Shown here: piece after piece, positions 31,841-44,160 of the stretch
Position numbering within the stretch: position 1 is the stretch's first letter
Layout of the letters: each line of letters starts with the position of its first letter
Assembly: GCF_050947875.1 (NCBI RefSeq)
Contig: NC_134569.1
Span: 209,195,627 to 209,259,626, forward strand
Direction of reading: 5' to 3'
From: Dermacentor variabilis
Lineage: Eukaryota; Arthropoda; Arachnida; Ixodida; Ixodidae
DNA: 64,000 nucleotides
Translations under genes and position numbers: made by a program
The notes under the pieces: model-generated
Seen by the model: the letters and a program-made list of their open reading frames with translations, nothing else
Databases searched by the model: none
Told to the model about the DNA's origin: nothing

Positions 31841-32406
31841 TGCTACTCGTGTCTGAAACTGAGGCGCGTCTTGTGTTCGCCATATATAAATGCCCGTGGC
31901 TCGGCTTCTGCTGACGTCAGTACGACCAACAATGCCGGGAGTTATCATTTCGGGGCTGAAATAAAGAAGGCAGTTTCTCGTCGACTACTCCACAGGTGTT
32001 CGCACGAAGTAAGCTATTCTTTCGTGCAGATGTTTATCATATCTACGTACGTACGTAAGGCGCAATCTCGTAGCTGAATCCCGTGTCTTGCTTGCAGAGC
32101 ATGCGTGCCGCATCGCCAAAGCACGTGTAACGAGAGCGTCGTCTGTTCGCGCAGGTGCGCACCGTCGAGCCATATCGGTCGGCACACGAAGACGCGCAAG
32201 CCTTGCAGCGCCACACTGGCAGTGGGCCTCTTCGATTTTCGGAGTTCTGGGAGCCCGCTGGCAGCCAGCTAGTTCCGGTTCTGAGAGGAAATTGCGTCAT
32301 TGTCAGGTGGGCTGAAATTTGAAGGCGAGCCGCAGTTCGCAAAATCGAATGCCGTGGAGGGAGCGCCGGCGTCGTCTGCTCGCTTGCGCGTTCTCCGCGT
32401 GTAAAC

Positions 32407-33763
32407 ATGGTTGCCGAAAAACTCCTCGTAGTGACTGCATCGCTGTTCAGCCTGCTTTTCGCGAGATCATACCGTAGTGACAACGCCGACGAAGATTTCA
32501 TCGGTGATGAGCTCGCATTAGTTCACCATCTAACGAAGCTGCAAAGACAGGATCGGCACAGGGTGCCTTTGTACGTTGAAAGTGTCGTGCCAATGTACCT
32601 GGAATTTGAGTTCAAGAAGTTGTTCCGGCTCTTAAGAAGCACGTGTGGAGTCCTGATCGAGGAGTTCGAGGCGTCGAGCTACAACTCAGAAGGTACCCGA
32701 GAACGTCCCCGAATTTCGGCCGAGAAAACGCTTCTTATTGCGTTAACGTAAATAGGCTCGCAACAAACTTATGTATCACAAAAGCCGACAAGTTAGATGT
32801 CAGCGAATCAACCGTCCACGCCTCGATCTTCTCCAGAAGTGCGAGAGAAGTCTGCTGGCCTGACCGCGACGAAAAGGAGCGGAGCAAGCGGGCGTTCTTG
32901 GGGTTGGTTCGTCGCAGGTTGGGACTCCCGGACGTTATCGGAGCCATCGATGGATGTCACGTCCGCATTTCTTTGCCGTCGGAGTCTGAGCAAAGTTATT
33001 ACAACAGGAAGAAATTCCACTCGATCATTCTTCAGGGGTTCTGCAATGCAGATATGCTGTTATCGGAATTCCCGGGAGCGCCGACGATGCTCGTGTTCTC
33101 CGGGACAGCTTCGTGTACGATGAAGCACCGGCCAATTGCGAAGGTATGAAATCACCTCATTTCGTACCACTAATGTATATTTATTATAATGCAGAATTAA
33201 ATTAAGTATAGCACGCACGGGGTCAGAAAATGCATGCATGTATGCCCACAGGCAAGTAATCAATAACCTCATGATGCGTAGAATCTCGAATGTTTGATAT
33301 AGCTGTATATATTTTCGTGTCATATTCAGTCTGTGTGTTTCAATTATTTTATCACCATACATTAACCGCCGCAGGAGGCTATCTCTTGGGGGACGCTGCG
33401 TATCCCTTGACGACGTGGTTGCTGCCACCCTACCACCAGACTACCGCGAAATGGCAGCCATGGATGAGTGCGTTCAACTACGTGCACAGTAAGCGGCGAG
33501 TGGTCATTGAGGGGGCCTTCGGAATCCTCAAAGCGCGGTTCCAGCGGCTGCCATATAGATGTCGGCAGCATCAAGCAGGCGGTACAGATTGTACTTGCAG
33601 CCTCTCTGCTCCACAAGGCTTGGCGATGCGGCAACGTCGTGGAGGACCTCGAAGCGAGCGACAGCGGTACTGATGTCTCGTCTGCTGAACCCGCCGAAGG
33701 CGATGACGCACCAGCCCTGTCGGCAGCAGCCTTGCGTGATAGCATCGCTAAGAGCCTCTAAAT
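32407..33763 (+). pseudogene. PIF/Harbinger transposase (HARBI1-like), with one intron
   Basis: Starts MVAEKLLVVTASLF at 32407. The N-terminal part (YLEFEFKKLFRLLRSTCGVL, then LATNLCITKADKLDVSESTV) is the helical DNA-binding region. The DDE nuclease follows: GLPDVIGAIDGCHVRI, YYNRKKFHSIILQGF, and in a shifted frame IGIPGSADDARVLRDSFVYD. A GT...AG intron of about 230 bp (about 33144-33374, donor AAG|GTATGA, acceptor CCGCAG|GAGG) is followed by YLLGDAAYPLTTWLLPPY and VIEGAFGILKARFQRL. The tail ends RDSIAKSL. Frame changes near 32745, 33060 and 33555 disable it. HARBI1-type transposases cut and reinsert DNA at 3-bp targets, usually with a Myb/SANT partner protein. Confidence 0.8.
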
Positions 33764-34785
33764 GCAAGGGTTATTTACATTTGTGGCTTGACTGTGATAT
33801 CCGTTTACTGTACGCATGACACACACACATATACGTTTCGTTTTTTCAGTATCCGTCCACTTGCATGCATCTTTTTTTTTCTTTTTAGTTTGCTTTTATT
33901 CTTGCGCTTTGAACAATCAAAACCAATATAACTTTAATATATGCTCCTGTTTTATATACCTGCACTAGTTCTTTAATAATCACGTGTTTTGCAATTGTGC
34001 AGAAATTTAGTCATATATACTTCAAGCTTCGTTTCTTCATTGTATGCTTATTTTTGTAATGTCGAGCTCACATGTGTATGTACTTTTTGTTGCTTGTTCA
34101 CTTCATCCTCAGGAGAGATTACTCTTTTGATATATGCAACTAATTAAAATTCTTTGTTTGTATACATTGTAGTATTTTCACGTGATTGCTGTGCCATTGT
34201 GTTACACAATTTCAGCACCTTTTTGACAACTAATTTGCAATTTGATTCACTATTCATCCGAGCCCACATTATGCCTGCAACCTGAGGTTGTTTACTGCAT
34301 GCTACATCTTGGAGTACATGCATGTGATGTTCCCTTTTTGAAATGCAGTAGTAGAAATATGAAAGGCAGTTAGCTTTTATTCTCTTAATGATAAAAATAA
34401 CCTTCATGGCTCTTCCGAACCAGGCCTGTATTGATGCTCAGTAACTACAATAAATATACTTTGCACTTGTTACTCATGTATTCTTTGCGATGAATACATA
34501 CGTGCATACAGCACGTGTTTGGCACTACTACATCATTGACTAGTGTATTTTCGTACTACAAGTTTCCGAACAATTGCCTCACTGCATGCATATTATTTCT
34601 TTATTCAAAATCCTATCAGACTAGATAAATACTGCCAAAATTTCAATACAAAATTAGGGGCTCTAAATTTATTTAACCCACACTATACATGCTAGGCCAC
34701 ACTGCAACATGTAAACTTGTTGCATAATGGCCAGGATTTGGATAATCAACGACCCAAGATTTTTTTTCAATGAAATGTTTATTCT
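33764..34785. other. AT-rich 3' flank of the Harbinger transposase
   Basis: No coding evidence. Several AATAAA-like motifs, for example near 34450, fit a 3' untranslated or convergent-gene spacer. Confidence 0.35.
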
Positions 34786-35322
34786 TTGGATAAACTTAAC
34801 TCGCACAAATAGCATAATTCACATATAAAAAAGGTACAACACTACAGTTAAATGGCACAAAAGAATATATAACAAGTGAAAAGGAATAGTTTATATGGAA
34901 AAAAGCACAATGCAACAAATAAAATGAACATTATAATTTAAATATGAAGGAAAAGCTAGGCAACACAACAATTAAAGGGTGCAAAGGAACAATAAATGAA
35001 AAAGAACAATATACGATTGTAAAGGTGCAATAAAAGAATTAAAATGAACATTATAATTTCTTGGATAAATTTAGCTCGTACAAATAGAATAAATCACAGA
35101 TAGCAAAGGTACAACACTACAGTTAAATGGCACAAAAGAATATGTAACAAGTGAAAAGGAACAGTTTATATGAATAAAAAAGCACAATGCAACAAATAAA
35201 ATGAACATTATAATTTATATATGAAGGAAAAGCTAGGCAACACAACAATTAAAGGGTGCAAAGGAACAATATGTATGATTGAAAAGGTGCAATAAAGGAA
35301 TTAAAATGAACATTATAACGTA
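34786..35322. repeat. 275-bp tandem duplication
   Basis: Units begin 'ttggataaa' at 34786 and 35061. They share 'ggtacaacactacagttaaa', 'tggcacaaaagaatat', 'aacaagtgaaaagga', 'aaaagctaggcaacacaaca' and 'gggtgcaaaggaacaat' in order, about 90% similar, with a shortened second copy. AT-rich, non-coding, inside the Harbinger element between the two convergent genes. Confidence 0.85.
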
Positions 35323-35405
35323 AGTATTAAGGAAAGGCTAGACGAAAGAACAATACATGTAACAAATTGAAAAAAATTATGCGAATGTAAACAAGATGAA
35401 ATAAA

Positions 35406-35451
35406 TAAAATAAATTTAAATGTTACGAAAAAGCTAGCTATCATGAGGAGC

Positions 35452-35493
<42 letters not shown>

Positions 35494-35900
35494 ATGCTGA
35501 TGCTGCTGCTGCACATCTGCCACCTGCTTCAAGACAGCCAGGGCCTCCTGATCAAGCCTCGTGCTCTCATGGTGGCGCCGTTCTGTTTTCTTCCGACTGC
35601 TTTAGATAATTCAGAAACCCTTCTATAAGCACCCGGTTTGGGTTTTTTCGAGGTCGTCTTCCTGAAGAGCCCTGTGGTGGTTGCTGGGCAGGACTCGGCT
35701 GCTGGGCAGGACTCGGCTGTTGTGCTGGACTGGGCAGTGGTGATGGACAGTGTGGGTCTAGCTCCATCACGTCTTCTGATATGCTGCCCCTACTTGTCGT
35801 TGCCTGGGGACTCTCGACAGCTGGCGACTGGGGGCTTGACACAGCTTACTGGGCACTGGTGGCAAAATATTGTGCCCCAAGTTCAACTGTTTTACTAGAT
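35406..35900 (-). pseudogene. Possible last exon of the Harbinger second gene
   Basis: On the minus strand the ORF reads SPQSPAVESPQATTSRGSIS, a Pro/Ser/Gln linker with a threefold PSPAQQ repeat (in DNA an 18-bp unit), then RRPRKNPNRVLIEGFLNYLK. After a one-base frame change near 35600 it continues ERRHHESTRLDQEALAVLKQ, then VADVQQQ, a long poly-Gln encoded by the (CTG)n tract, and PAPHDS before a stop. A basic patch followed by a His/Glu/Leu coiled coil is the usual C-terminal plan of Myb/SANT-like partner proteins of Harbinger transposases. I did not find its DNA-binding domain with certainty, so this is a moderate inference. Confidence 0.4.
35455..35511. repeat. (CTG)n trinucleotide repeat
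   Basis: About 19 CTG units with two ATG interruptions. On the minus strand they encode poly-Gln at the end of the Harbinger second-gene candidate. Confidence 0.95.
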
Positions 35901-36068
35901 AAAGAGCATTCTACACTGAATAACTAGCAAGCAGTAATAATATTACTTATTACCTCATCACTTAATTACAGTAAGGAAGAGGTGCTATTTAGGCATGGAA
36001 GCTAGGTGATTATTGATGGTACACACACAATGCATTTCCATAAGAAAAAAAAAAGAATTGTAACTTGC

Positions 36069-36143
36069 CTCAATACTCGTCCTGCCGCCGCGACGTAGAC
36101 AGGATTAAGAGAGTGCATAGTTTCGAAGACCTCAGCCAGCTGC
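36069..36143 (-). other. Possible 75-bp exon with a GC donor
   Basis: On the minus strand an acceptor (tttttcag|G) opens a frame QLAEVFETMHSLNPVYVAAA, then GRVLR, ending GAG|GCAAGT, which matches the consensus of the rare GC-AG intron class. It lies between two ORFs of the second-gene candidate on the same strand. Too short to identify. Confidence 0.3.
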
Positions 36144-36665
36144 CTGAAAAACCGAAATCAAGGCTAATTTTGTGGAAGCTTTTCATTGGCAGACTGCTTT
36201 TCAGCATGTACCTTCACAAATAATAAGTTGACGGCTATACAACGGTGGACTCATTGGAATTAAGCTGAAATCTGGTCGATTTGCTGATTTATGAAGTAGT
36301 CCCTATTTTTGAGCTCCAATTAAGTGGCTACAAAAGAACACAGAGAAACAGTGTTGTAACCATGCGGAATATATAGCTCGAACAACCAGCCATGCGAGAG
36401 CATTATGTCGTATTAAGTCGAACTAACATGCAGGGAAGGGTTTCAAAAACTTTTCTCACTCTTCAAAGTCGCAGGTCCTCCGGTCACTGCCAGACATAGT
36501 TATGTTGCTTCACTAGCCTGTACTTTTTTCTAGCGATCTCCACTTATTTTCTATTTGCGAAAAAACCATTTCGCAATTAAACCTCTGATTAATTGCGTCG
36601 GCCAGCATTTGCCATACCTGTCGTTTCGATTTCTTCCAATTCCTAAATGGGATTGATAGCTCTTC

Positions 36666-36962
36666 TACATTTCAATAACGAACATCTCCTCTGCCCTCTC
36701 CTTTGAGGAAGCTGGGACTGCATCTTCTGTCGCTTCAGAAAGAACTCGAACTTGCACGCCTTCTGCAACAACAAAACCGCGCTGCGCTAAGATTGCATGA
36801 GAAGCTACACAAATAGCAATATCGCGATCATGAGAGGAATTGTTTACTGTACCTGCGGTAATGTAGACCGGGTGGCCGTTTTCTATGATAGGAAGTCCGT
36901 CATCATTGAGAGCCGGGAAAATTTCGGTTTCTTCGTCTCCGAGGAGCACCCGTAGAGACATC
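36666..36962 (-). other. ORF candidate, 5' part of the Harbinger second gene
   Basis: An acceptor-like 'ctccgttgcag' precedes MSLRVLLGDEETEIFPALND, continuing GLPIIENGHPVYITAG to a TAG at about 36666. An optional in-frame intron (donor GTACAG, acceptor ttgttgcag) could be removed without changing the frame. I recognise no domain; the acidic composition and position suggest part of the same transcript as 35.4-36.1 kb. Confidence 0.3.
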
Positions 36963-38005
36963 CTGCAACGGAGCGAAGTGAGCAAGGAATCGGGAGCTGC
37001 AACCCTGACGTCTTTGCTAATTGCAGAAAAAACAAATAGGATACGACCCATTAGAAACAGGAAGAGATACCACCACAGAAGCCGCAAAAGGCGCCGCGAC
37101 GTAGAAGCACCTAGCTGCAACCTGCGAGACACAAATCAGATGTACGTATACGCAGGACACGAGAACGAAAGGAGACAAGCGTCTGACTAGAAAGTTAAAA
37201 GTTCGCCGCCTCGCCTATCGCACCATCTCACAAGTCGGAACACAGTTTAGAAAACGACGATACGTGCGCAGTGAGAAAACTCTGCACGTGAAAATGATCA
37301 TATCTCCGAAAGCTGGCAGCGACCGCGTCGCTCACGGGCGTTAACGATGTTCGCGGTCTCTCATCATACACTTTGACAAGACGCGGGAAAACGGGATATC
37401 GGTAAATTTGCGGCACCGCAATGTGCGGGAATGAACGTCAACAATCTGCGTGGAACACTGCGAAGATAACATGCACACATGTGAGCGCGGCGCGCTGCAC
37501 GGATAGATGCTTTACGGTAGACACACACACACACACACAGGTGCACACACAACTTCCAATGCTCGCCGCCTCTCGTATCGCACCGCCTCGCAAGGCGGTA
37601 CGATGCATTAGAACGTTATGACAACCGAAGGTGACCGTAGCCAGCTGGCTGAGCGAGGTAAAAGGGCCCTTTGCACCCCGCGCACAAAGATGGCGGCGAG
37701 CTCCCATCACCTCTTTTAGTCGTCTGCTAGCCAGAGAACTTCCAGAGAGCAGCCAGACCAAAATCGTCCTGGCAGGTTCTGGCAGCCCGCGGGTAGCGAG
37801 AAGTGGAAAATCGAAGAAGCCCAGTGTGTTAAACCACGGCCGGCTCGTTGGCGAACGCAAGGAGCAAGTGTGTTCCGTAGATGTTCTCCCCCTCGCGCTA
37901 TACCACAATGCAACACTTTGATTCTATGGGCACCCACGAGCGGCGCTGCATGTAGCGAGGGCCACGCGCTCCGAATGTCCTATTTAAATCCGTGAGTACT
38001 GTACA

Positions 38006-40376
38006 TGAGTGCGAATGACGCACAACAATGATTTTCAAGCATGTGGTACAGCGTACGTAGCACTGCTGCAGATTCAGTAAGTTTTATGATGTGCGATATT
38101 AATTTAAATTGGCAGCATATTTCCAACACCTGTGCGGACTCGAACTACTAGGTTCGTGTTTGCTAAAAAGTACAATTCGCGCAATTGTTCCTTGTTTGAG
38201 TAGCTGATAAACTTCTTACATTTCATTTCCTTCTTTTGTATCGCACAACTGTGAAAATAAAATTTACAACAGGAACTAAGCATTGTGTAAAAAGCAATGT
38301 GGGGCTGATCATACGGAGTTTTTTGTTTTTAGGTGAGTTTTACAATTCGCTGGTCACCACATTTGCTTAAATGTTATGTTACGAGCTATGTTGCAATATC
38401 AAGTGTGTCTCAAAGTGTCACCTGCATCGCTCTGACTGAGAAAGTCTGATTTTTGTGGAATGGCTGACAAAGAAAAGCTTCTTATTACCGTGTATTTCCA
38501 TGTGCTCCTACGAGGTCATGTTCTATCATGACCGAAACCAAGAATGCATGCACTTCATATGCCAATCCGTAGTTTCCCCGTCCTTTATGTCCATGTGAAT
38601 TATTTAACACACAGTTTAGGTTCCGATAGCATAAGTTGTAAAGGAACGCACTCCAATTTTTGTGGCAACAGTTTGTTGTTCTGTATGAACTGGAAGACAT
38701 GTTCTGTGGCATGTGCTGTTACTTTGTTTGCTCAAATGCGCTCATGCGACAAAGCTTCTTATAGAATTTGTCCTCTTTGAAGGGTTGGCCATATTCCTCA
38801 GGTTTCTTTTATTTTGTTGTCGAATACTTCCATAGTATTTCCTACGTGCGTTACAGTGTGACACACATTTTGATTTATTTGTGTTGGAAGTCGTTAATAT
38901 GACGAGATTTCTGCTCTGTCTGAGGCGACCACACGTTTGTATCCTTCCATCGAAGTGCGGTTTACTTTTTCGACATGTTATGCTCGTAGTATGTACTGCA
39001 AACAAGCGTGAGTGTGCAACACCTCATTAGTAATTCCTTTCAGCATGAGCGTAGAAAGCAATGATGACAGCATTTAGCTGCTAGGACGTAAACTTGTGAT
39101 CCATGGAATTTATAGCTTTGGCATGCATTTGTGTAATCTACACGAAGTATACGTGATGTTGTGTTGGCAGTGAGCGTGCAAGAATTAATTTAAACGTTGG
39201 CTTTGTTCTATACTCCAATGGCACAACAAAGTTGTGCAGTACCTCTCCACATTTGAAAAGCACTGGAAGTGCATGGTAGTTCACAAGATTATTGCAAGGG
39301 CGGGACTCCTTTGCCGATTGCACCATCTTGACTGAAAGGCAAATTACTGTATCATACTGCGCCACAAACAAATATTTGGAGAAAATTGTGCCATGCTACA
39401 CCACAATGAACGCGCGACATGTGTGCTCCGGCAGTGGCCGTGAAGAGGGAGCGAATTCTTTCTAAAAAAAGAAAGAAAAAGTACAGCCGTTCACATGCTG
39501 CGCACCAAGCCAACGCGCCTCCCGCATAAATTTTAGCACTCACAACAGCGGACTTTTCAGTGCTTCCTGCGAGTGGCCGGCGCATGCGCGGACACTTGGG
39601 CGGTTGTAATTAGAATGTACTTGAATACATCTTGAGTTCGTCAAATCGCATCGTCGGCTCATCCTCGTACGCTTTGACTCGCACATAATTTACAGTACAC
39701 AGCGCACGGCGACGTCGTTATCGCCCCAGCAATTTATCTGGAACATCACGGCAACACCGATTGCAGAAATGTGCCTACAGTGTCTATATAATTGCTATTG
39801 TGATAAAAAAACAGATTGGAATGGCTTTTAAGTTTCACCAGACCGAGGTTGATCGCGGCTCTCTGCGTCTGCAGTGACATATGATAAACCAGAAAGTGTG
39901 TTACCGCGTTGATTGGACCACATGATTTAATAACATTGTAGTTAGCAGCGTTGGCACGGGAATATGTAATTACATCATAGTGCCACCAATGCTCTTGCCT
40001 TTATACAGAGAAACATGCGCAATGCTGCCTCTTGATATACTGTAATGTTCTTTTCTCGTTGGTCTTTTATGTTCCATCGTGGTTCCGAAGTGCCCTGTGA
40101 ATCCTATTTTTCCACCAAAATTGACATTGACCTGCTCCAAACTGCTTCAAAATAATTTTTTTTCTACCCAATATTGATCCAAAATGCAATTTTGTCTGCT
40201 GCAAACTGCTCCAACACGCAATATTACTTCCTCCAAGAACTGCTGAAAAATAACTTGGGGCAGTTGCAACCGTGACATTGCCACACTACATTACTAATAA
40301 ACCTTAAAATGTATGCTGATATTTTTAAGAAGTTTTATTGTGACATACGGAAAGAAAACACATTTATAAATGAAGA
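38006..40376. other. Non-coding interval, nothing firm
   Basis: AT-rich, with a more GC-rich patch at 39.4-39.75 kb. ORFs of 75-90 aa have no signature. Many potential splice sites, but no exon chain could be followed. Confidence 0.35.
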
Positions 40377-40532
40377 CTAAACTTGTGGTGCATTATTCGT
40401 TATAAACGAGGCCATGACTATGGCGAACTCTGACATGGGCCTCAGCTGCCGTTCCAAGGAGTCTGCTTGCCGCTCCATTGCGTCAGCCAGTCTGCTGACC
40501 TGGTGGTTCAGCGTCTGTAGCTCAGCAGTTTG
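40377..40532 (-). pseudogene. Exon 5 of the Myb/SANT-like gene (coiled coil, stop)
   Basis: Acceptor attttattgcag|CAA at 40533. 51 codons and a TAG: QTAELQTLNHQVSRLADAME, then RQADSLERQLRPMSEFAIVM, ASFITNNAPQV. Heptad-like Leu/Val/Met spacing fits the oligomerising C-terminus of Myb/SANT-like proteins. AATAAA-type signals follow downstream on the same strand. Confidence 0.6.
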
Positions 40533-43500
40533 CTGCAATAAAATCTTTCACCAGAAATGCTTCTACACATGTTACTGTGAAAGGCACAGTTTTGCTAAAC
40601 ATGTAGTCGTCTTAGACGGCAAAACACATGGCCCTGCAATGCCACTAGCAGACACTTTCATCCAAACTTGGGCTCTTTCGTACACATCCACCTAATAAAC
40701 GTGCTGCCTCGTTCTGACTTGGTGTCGTTAAAACTTACGAAAATGTAACGGACAGAACGAAGCTACTACTTTCACTCTGCTAGCATGCAGCACACTCATT
40801 CAGCCTCGCTTTTAGTACGATGTACTGCCGTCATCACGACTAGAATATGTGAGGACAACTGGTAGCGTTGTGAAGCAACACTCGATGCAATTGCACTGGG
40901 AGCACTAGAGTGCGGTTGGGTCAAAGCCAGGCATGCGATACGTGTAGACAATCTAATGAACCATCAGTGTGATTGTCACTTGAAACATGTATTGTAAGTG
41001 AACATGGTTAGCCTTCACCGGCACAAAACGATGGCTTTTGCACAGGCGGCAATTCGCGTGCGATTATTGTCAATTACGGCCCAACCTGGACACGCTAATG
41101 CAGCGTTTGTATAGCATCTCGGCGACTGATCATTTGGCGTGGTGCAGGTGTGACTCGACAGAGGCATGCATGTCTGGCCTGTGCCTTTGGGTCAGCAGAA
41201 TGACAGCGGGTTTCACATACTGCAGAAATGGACTGCATGCCTAGCGGTAGGTTGGGTGCAATCTTGCTCTTGTATAGATTTCACACAGTGCTGTTTCGCC
41301 ATGGTGACGTTGCCCCATGATGTTTGCACCCGCATTTGGGTGAAGTGTCGAAATGGCAGCACATCACGTCAACTTGCTAGTGTTTGCCTAATGTGACTCC
41401 TCCTTGCATGCGTGCACTCTCAATTTCTGCACTGCTTGCATCACTGCAAGGACGTACTAACATATTGTTTTGTGAGGGGGAAATATTGGGTAGGCACTGC
41501 GACATATTTCTGATTGTTAGTACATAGACAAGTGAACGATGCACTCTATGTAATGTCAACCTCTCGACACAGGAGATATGAAAGCCTGTTTTGCGAAAAA
41601 AAGCTTCTGTAGCTTCGTTTGGCTGCTCTGTACTATTCACCTTTTATCTGTACGTTTTTGTGCTACTTGTAGCTTACGTACATATGAAAGCATACCGATT
41701 CGCTCAACTATTTCTGCTACTGTACGATAGCTCTCGATCCACAATTAAAATGGAATGCATGTTCCTGTGCGAGCCAAGCTCTTCTCTGCGCAACCTGCGA
41801 GAATGTATTGCATTGATAGTCAGATGTCGTGTTATTTCCTCCCATTTCTGCAGGTAACAGTGATGCGTTGTAATGGACTTATTCATTAACAGTGTGTGGT
41901 TTGTATTGATTCACATATTTTACTCATTGCCCCATGACTACTTTGCAACTGACATGTTTATATGTATTGATATTGTTGGTGCTATGCATATGCCTTACTA
42001 GCAACGTAAGCTGTGCACTGACTAACATAGCATTACAAGTACGTAAAGTGAAAAAAAAGAAGGAAAATTGCAAGGAGGGGTACAGGCAGTATAAAGAATG
42101 GCACTGCTATCTCATTTTCGTTTCACATTCTGCCGCGTCGCCCTGCCACAAGTGCGCGTCGAGGCTATCTGCGACGTGCTCGTGTGTCTCATTTTACAAA
42201 AGCTGCGGCTGTACCTCGCATTGTCATGTGCTGGTCGTCCGTCTCTATTGTTATGTAGCATTGCAGTTTTTTTTTCAGTTCGTGTCAACACGATGTTTGT
42301 AACACTTTCTGATGCAATCATATGTCGCTCCGTGCTGATTTCTTTCATCATAATTGGCATAAATTTTTTAAATGTGCTGCGTGCCGCTACGGGCACATGT
42401 GCAGTCACAAATAAAAGAATGAAAAGATGAACTGCTACAAAGAAATCAACAACGCCTGCTTGACCTTATGGGCTCACACATGAGATTCGGTTATTGCCAG
42501 ATGTGTGGTTACAGATCAGTTATAGCAGCCGTGAAGATGAACGAAATACATGCTTGGGTACAGATGTTGAGCGATGTGCGTGTTATTTTGACGGATTTGC
42601 GAGCAGGGTAACATTTTTTGAGGACATTTGAAACGAGACATAGTATAACCACGTTGGCAAATTTCTTAGGGGCCAATGACAACAGCATGCTTGACCCGGG
42701 AAAAGTTCCTAGAGTGCATGTACAAGCAGGACTGAATTGTCAGAGTGCAAGACCCAGAAAAACGCAGCAAGCAGGCACACATCAATGACATGTCACATGT
42801 ACAATACATATTACGTCACTTCCACAGAATAACAAATGTGCAGTGTAAAACAATGCAACGTTACCACACTTAAGAGTGTACCTATCTTATGACGATAGGT
42901 AAGCAACGAATGCACTCAATTTCAAAGTCATATTGCGATGTGTAGTGTTGCTTATGCACATATTGGTATGCAACAACCAGCTAGTTAAAACAGTGTATTG
43001 TTCCACTTGTACATCTTGCATTTTTGTCAAATGTATGTATGTTTTCTAAACAAATGTACCAGTAATAACGCTTCAATGTTAGGAAGCACAACCACTAGAA
43101 AGACTGCTGATGTCACAGGCATGCTGTGGCAGCTGACATTATGAGAAAGTATCTCGCATTTCGGCCGTTGCAAGTGCAACATTGCTATCCATAACAAAAG
43201 GTTCTCAGCCATTCCAAAGGAGGTCATGGAGGACTTGGTGAAAATTATGAGGCGTCTCAAATTCACATAAACATCACCCTGTTTCGAAACGCTACGCCTA
43301 TTCATATGTGTGGCAAATGTCATGTAGCTGCATCAGACAGTGCTTTTGAACTGATTACAGAAGCGTGTATAAAACTCGTACTGGAGTCCGTAAAGTCCTG
43401 ATACGCTATCACCTAAACCCTTTCAGTGCCGTCGACGTACTGATGCGTTTCTGCGTTTCTTTCCCACAAGAGTTGCTTTGACATTGCTTTTGTGCGATAG

Positions 43501-44160
43501 TTATTTGAGGACCACAGAAAGGGAGCATTTGCCATTACAAGTGGCATCATATTTTTTTCTTTCTGCAAAAAAAAAAAAAAAAATACTGGCATTTTGTTTG
43601 CAATATCCGGGAAAGAAAAACCGCCGGGGGTGTTGCATCCCCGAAAGAAAATCAACAATAAAAGGGTTCATCACATTGTATTGCAGAAATCAGTAGATAT
43701 TATGCTGGCTATGCGTACATGAATAACAATGTATTGAACAGCATTACATGTGACAAAAGGTATTGCAGCTGCCTAAGCACTACAAGCTGTTTGTTGCAAG
43801 ACTTCAATTCCACTTTTTAGGGCATAAGCTCGCGTTTAATGAGCAACTTTGTTTTGCACATTATTTTCATACCGTCTAGAAAAGTGCAACGCGTTCCAGA
43901 ATCGCCTAGATAAGGGTCAATTAATACTTCTCATGTCAAACGTTACATACATAACGAAGATTCGTACATTCGTAACGTACATTCCTTGTGTCTCTGCATT
44001 TGAGTTACTAGTGTGAATTGCGAGAATTACTATGTTGTAGAGACTTTTTTTCCTGATTTCGTATCTATTCACCAAGCACACATGTGTACTCGGCCGCGCC
44101 AAAAGTTTAATCACTCAGGTTTAATTACATTTACGCACTCTAGCAGCACTGCCATCTCAC
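40533..44160. other. Intron 4 of the Myb/SANT-like gene, otherwise unremarkable
   Basis: 3.6 kb of AT-rich sequence with many short ORFs and no recognised repeat or domain. A poly-A run lies at 43567-43582. Confidence 0.4.

Larger units (their letters stand above)
30139..32210. mobile_element. Element with about 200-240-bp inverted arms and a Tc1-like transposase
   Basis: The arms 30139-30378 and 32014-32210 are inverted copies: 'gcgctgcaaggcttgcgcg', 'tgtgccgaccga', 'gacgacgctctcgttacacg', 'ttggcgatgcggcacgcatgc' and 'attcagctacgaga' occur in both. The octamer CCACACTG lies at both edges (30131-30138, 32211-32218). The uninterrupted counterpart of the host repeat at about 37826-37835 shows the site before insertion. 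The loop contains a minus-strand Tc1-like transposase pseudogene. Long-armed Tc1 relatives such as Minos exist, but an 8-bp duplication would be unusual for them, so the arms may belong to a separate foldback element. Confidence 0.65.
29954..38005. mobile_element. PIF/Harbinger transposon with long inverted repeats
   Basis: The left terminus (TGTACAGTACTCACGG from 29954) is matched in inverse by the right terminus (CCGTGAGTACTGTACA ending 38005). The match runs on for about 180 bp ('aataggacatt', 'ggagcgcgtggcc', 'ctacatgcagcgccg', 'gcattgtggtatagcgcgag', 'agaacatcta'). It resumes at 32219-32290 on the left and 37770-37835 on the right ('tcttcgatttt ... gcccgc'), because a second element (30139-32210) sits inside the left repeat. 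Inside are a Harbinger transposase (32407-33763, plus) and a possible second gene (minus, 35.4-37.0 kb). I could not see the 3-bp target duplication typical of the family. Confidence 0.75.

Noticed and set aside
32719..32721. Reading the Harbinger transposase as an intact HARBI1 host gene
   Set aside because: At least three frame changes break the exons and long terminal inverted repeats flank it, so a transposon copy is the simpler explanation.
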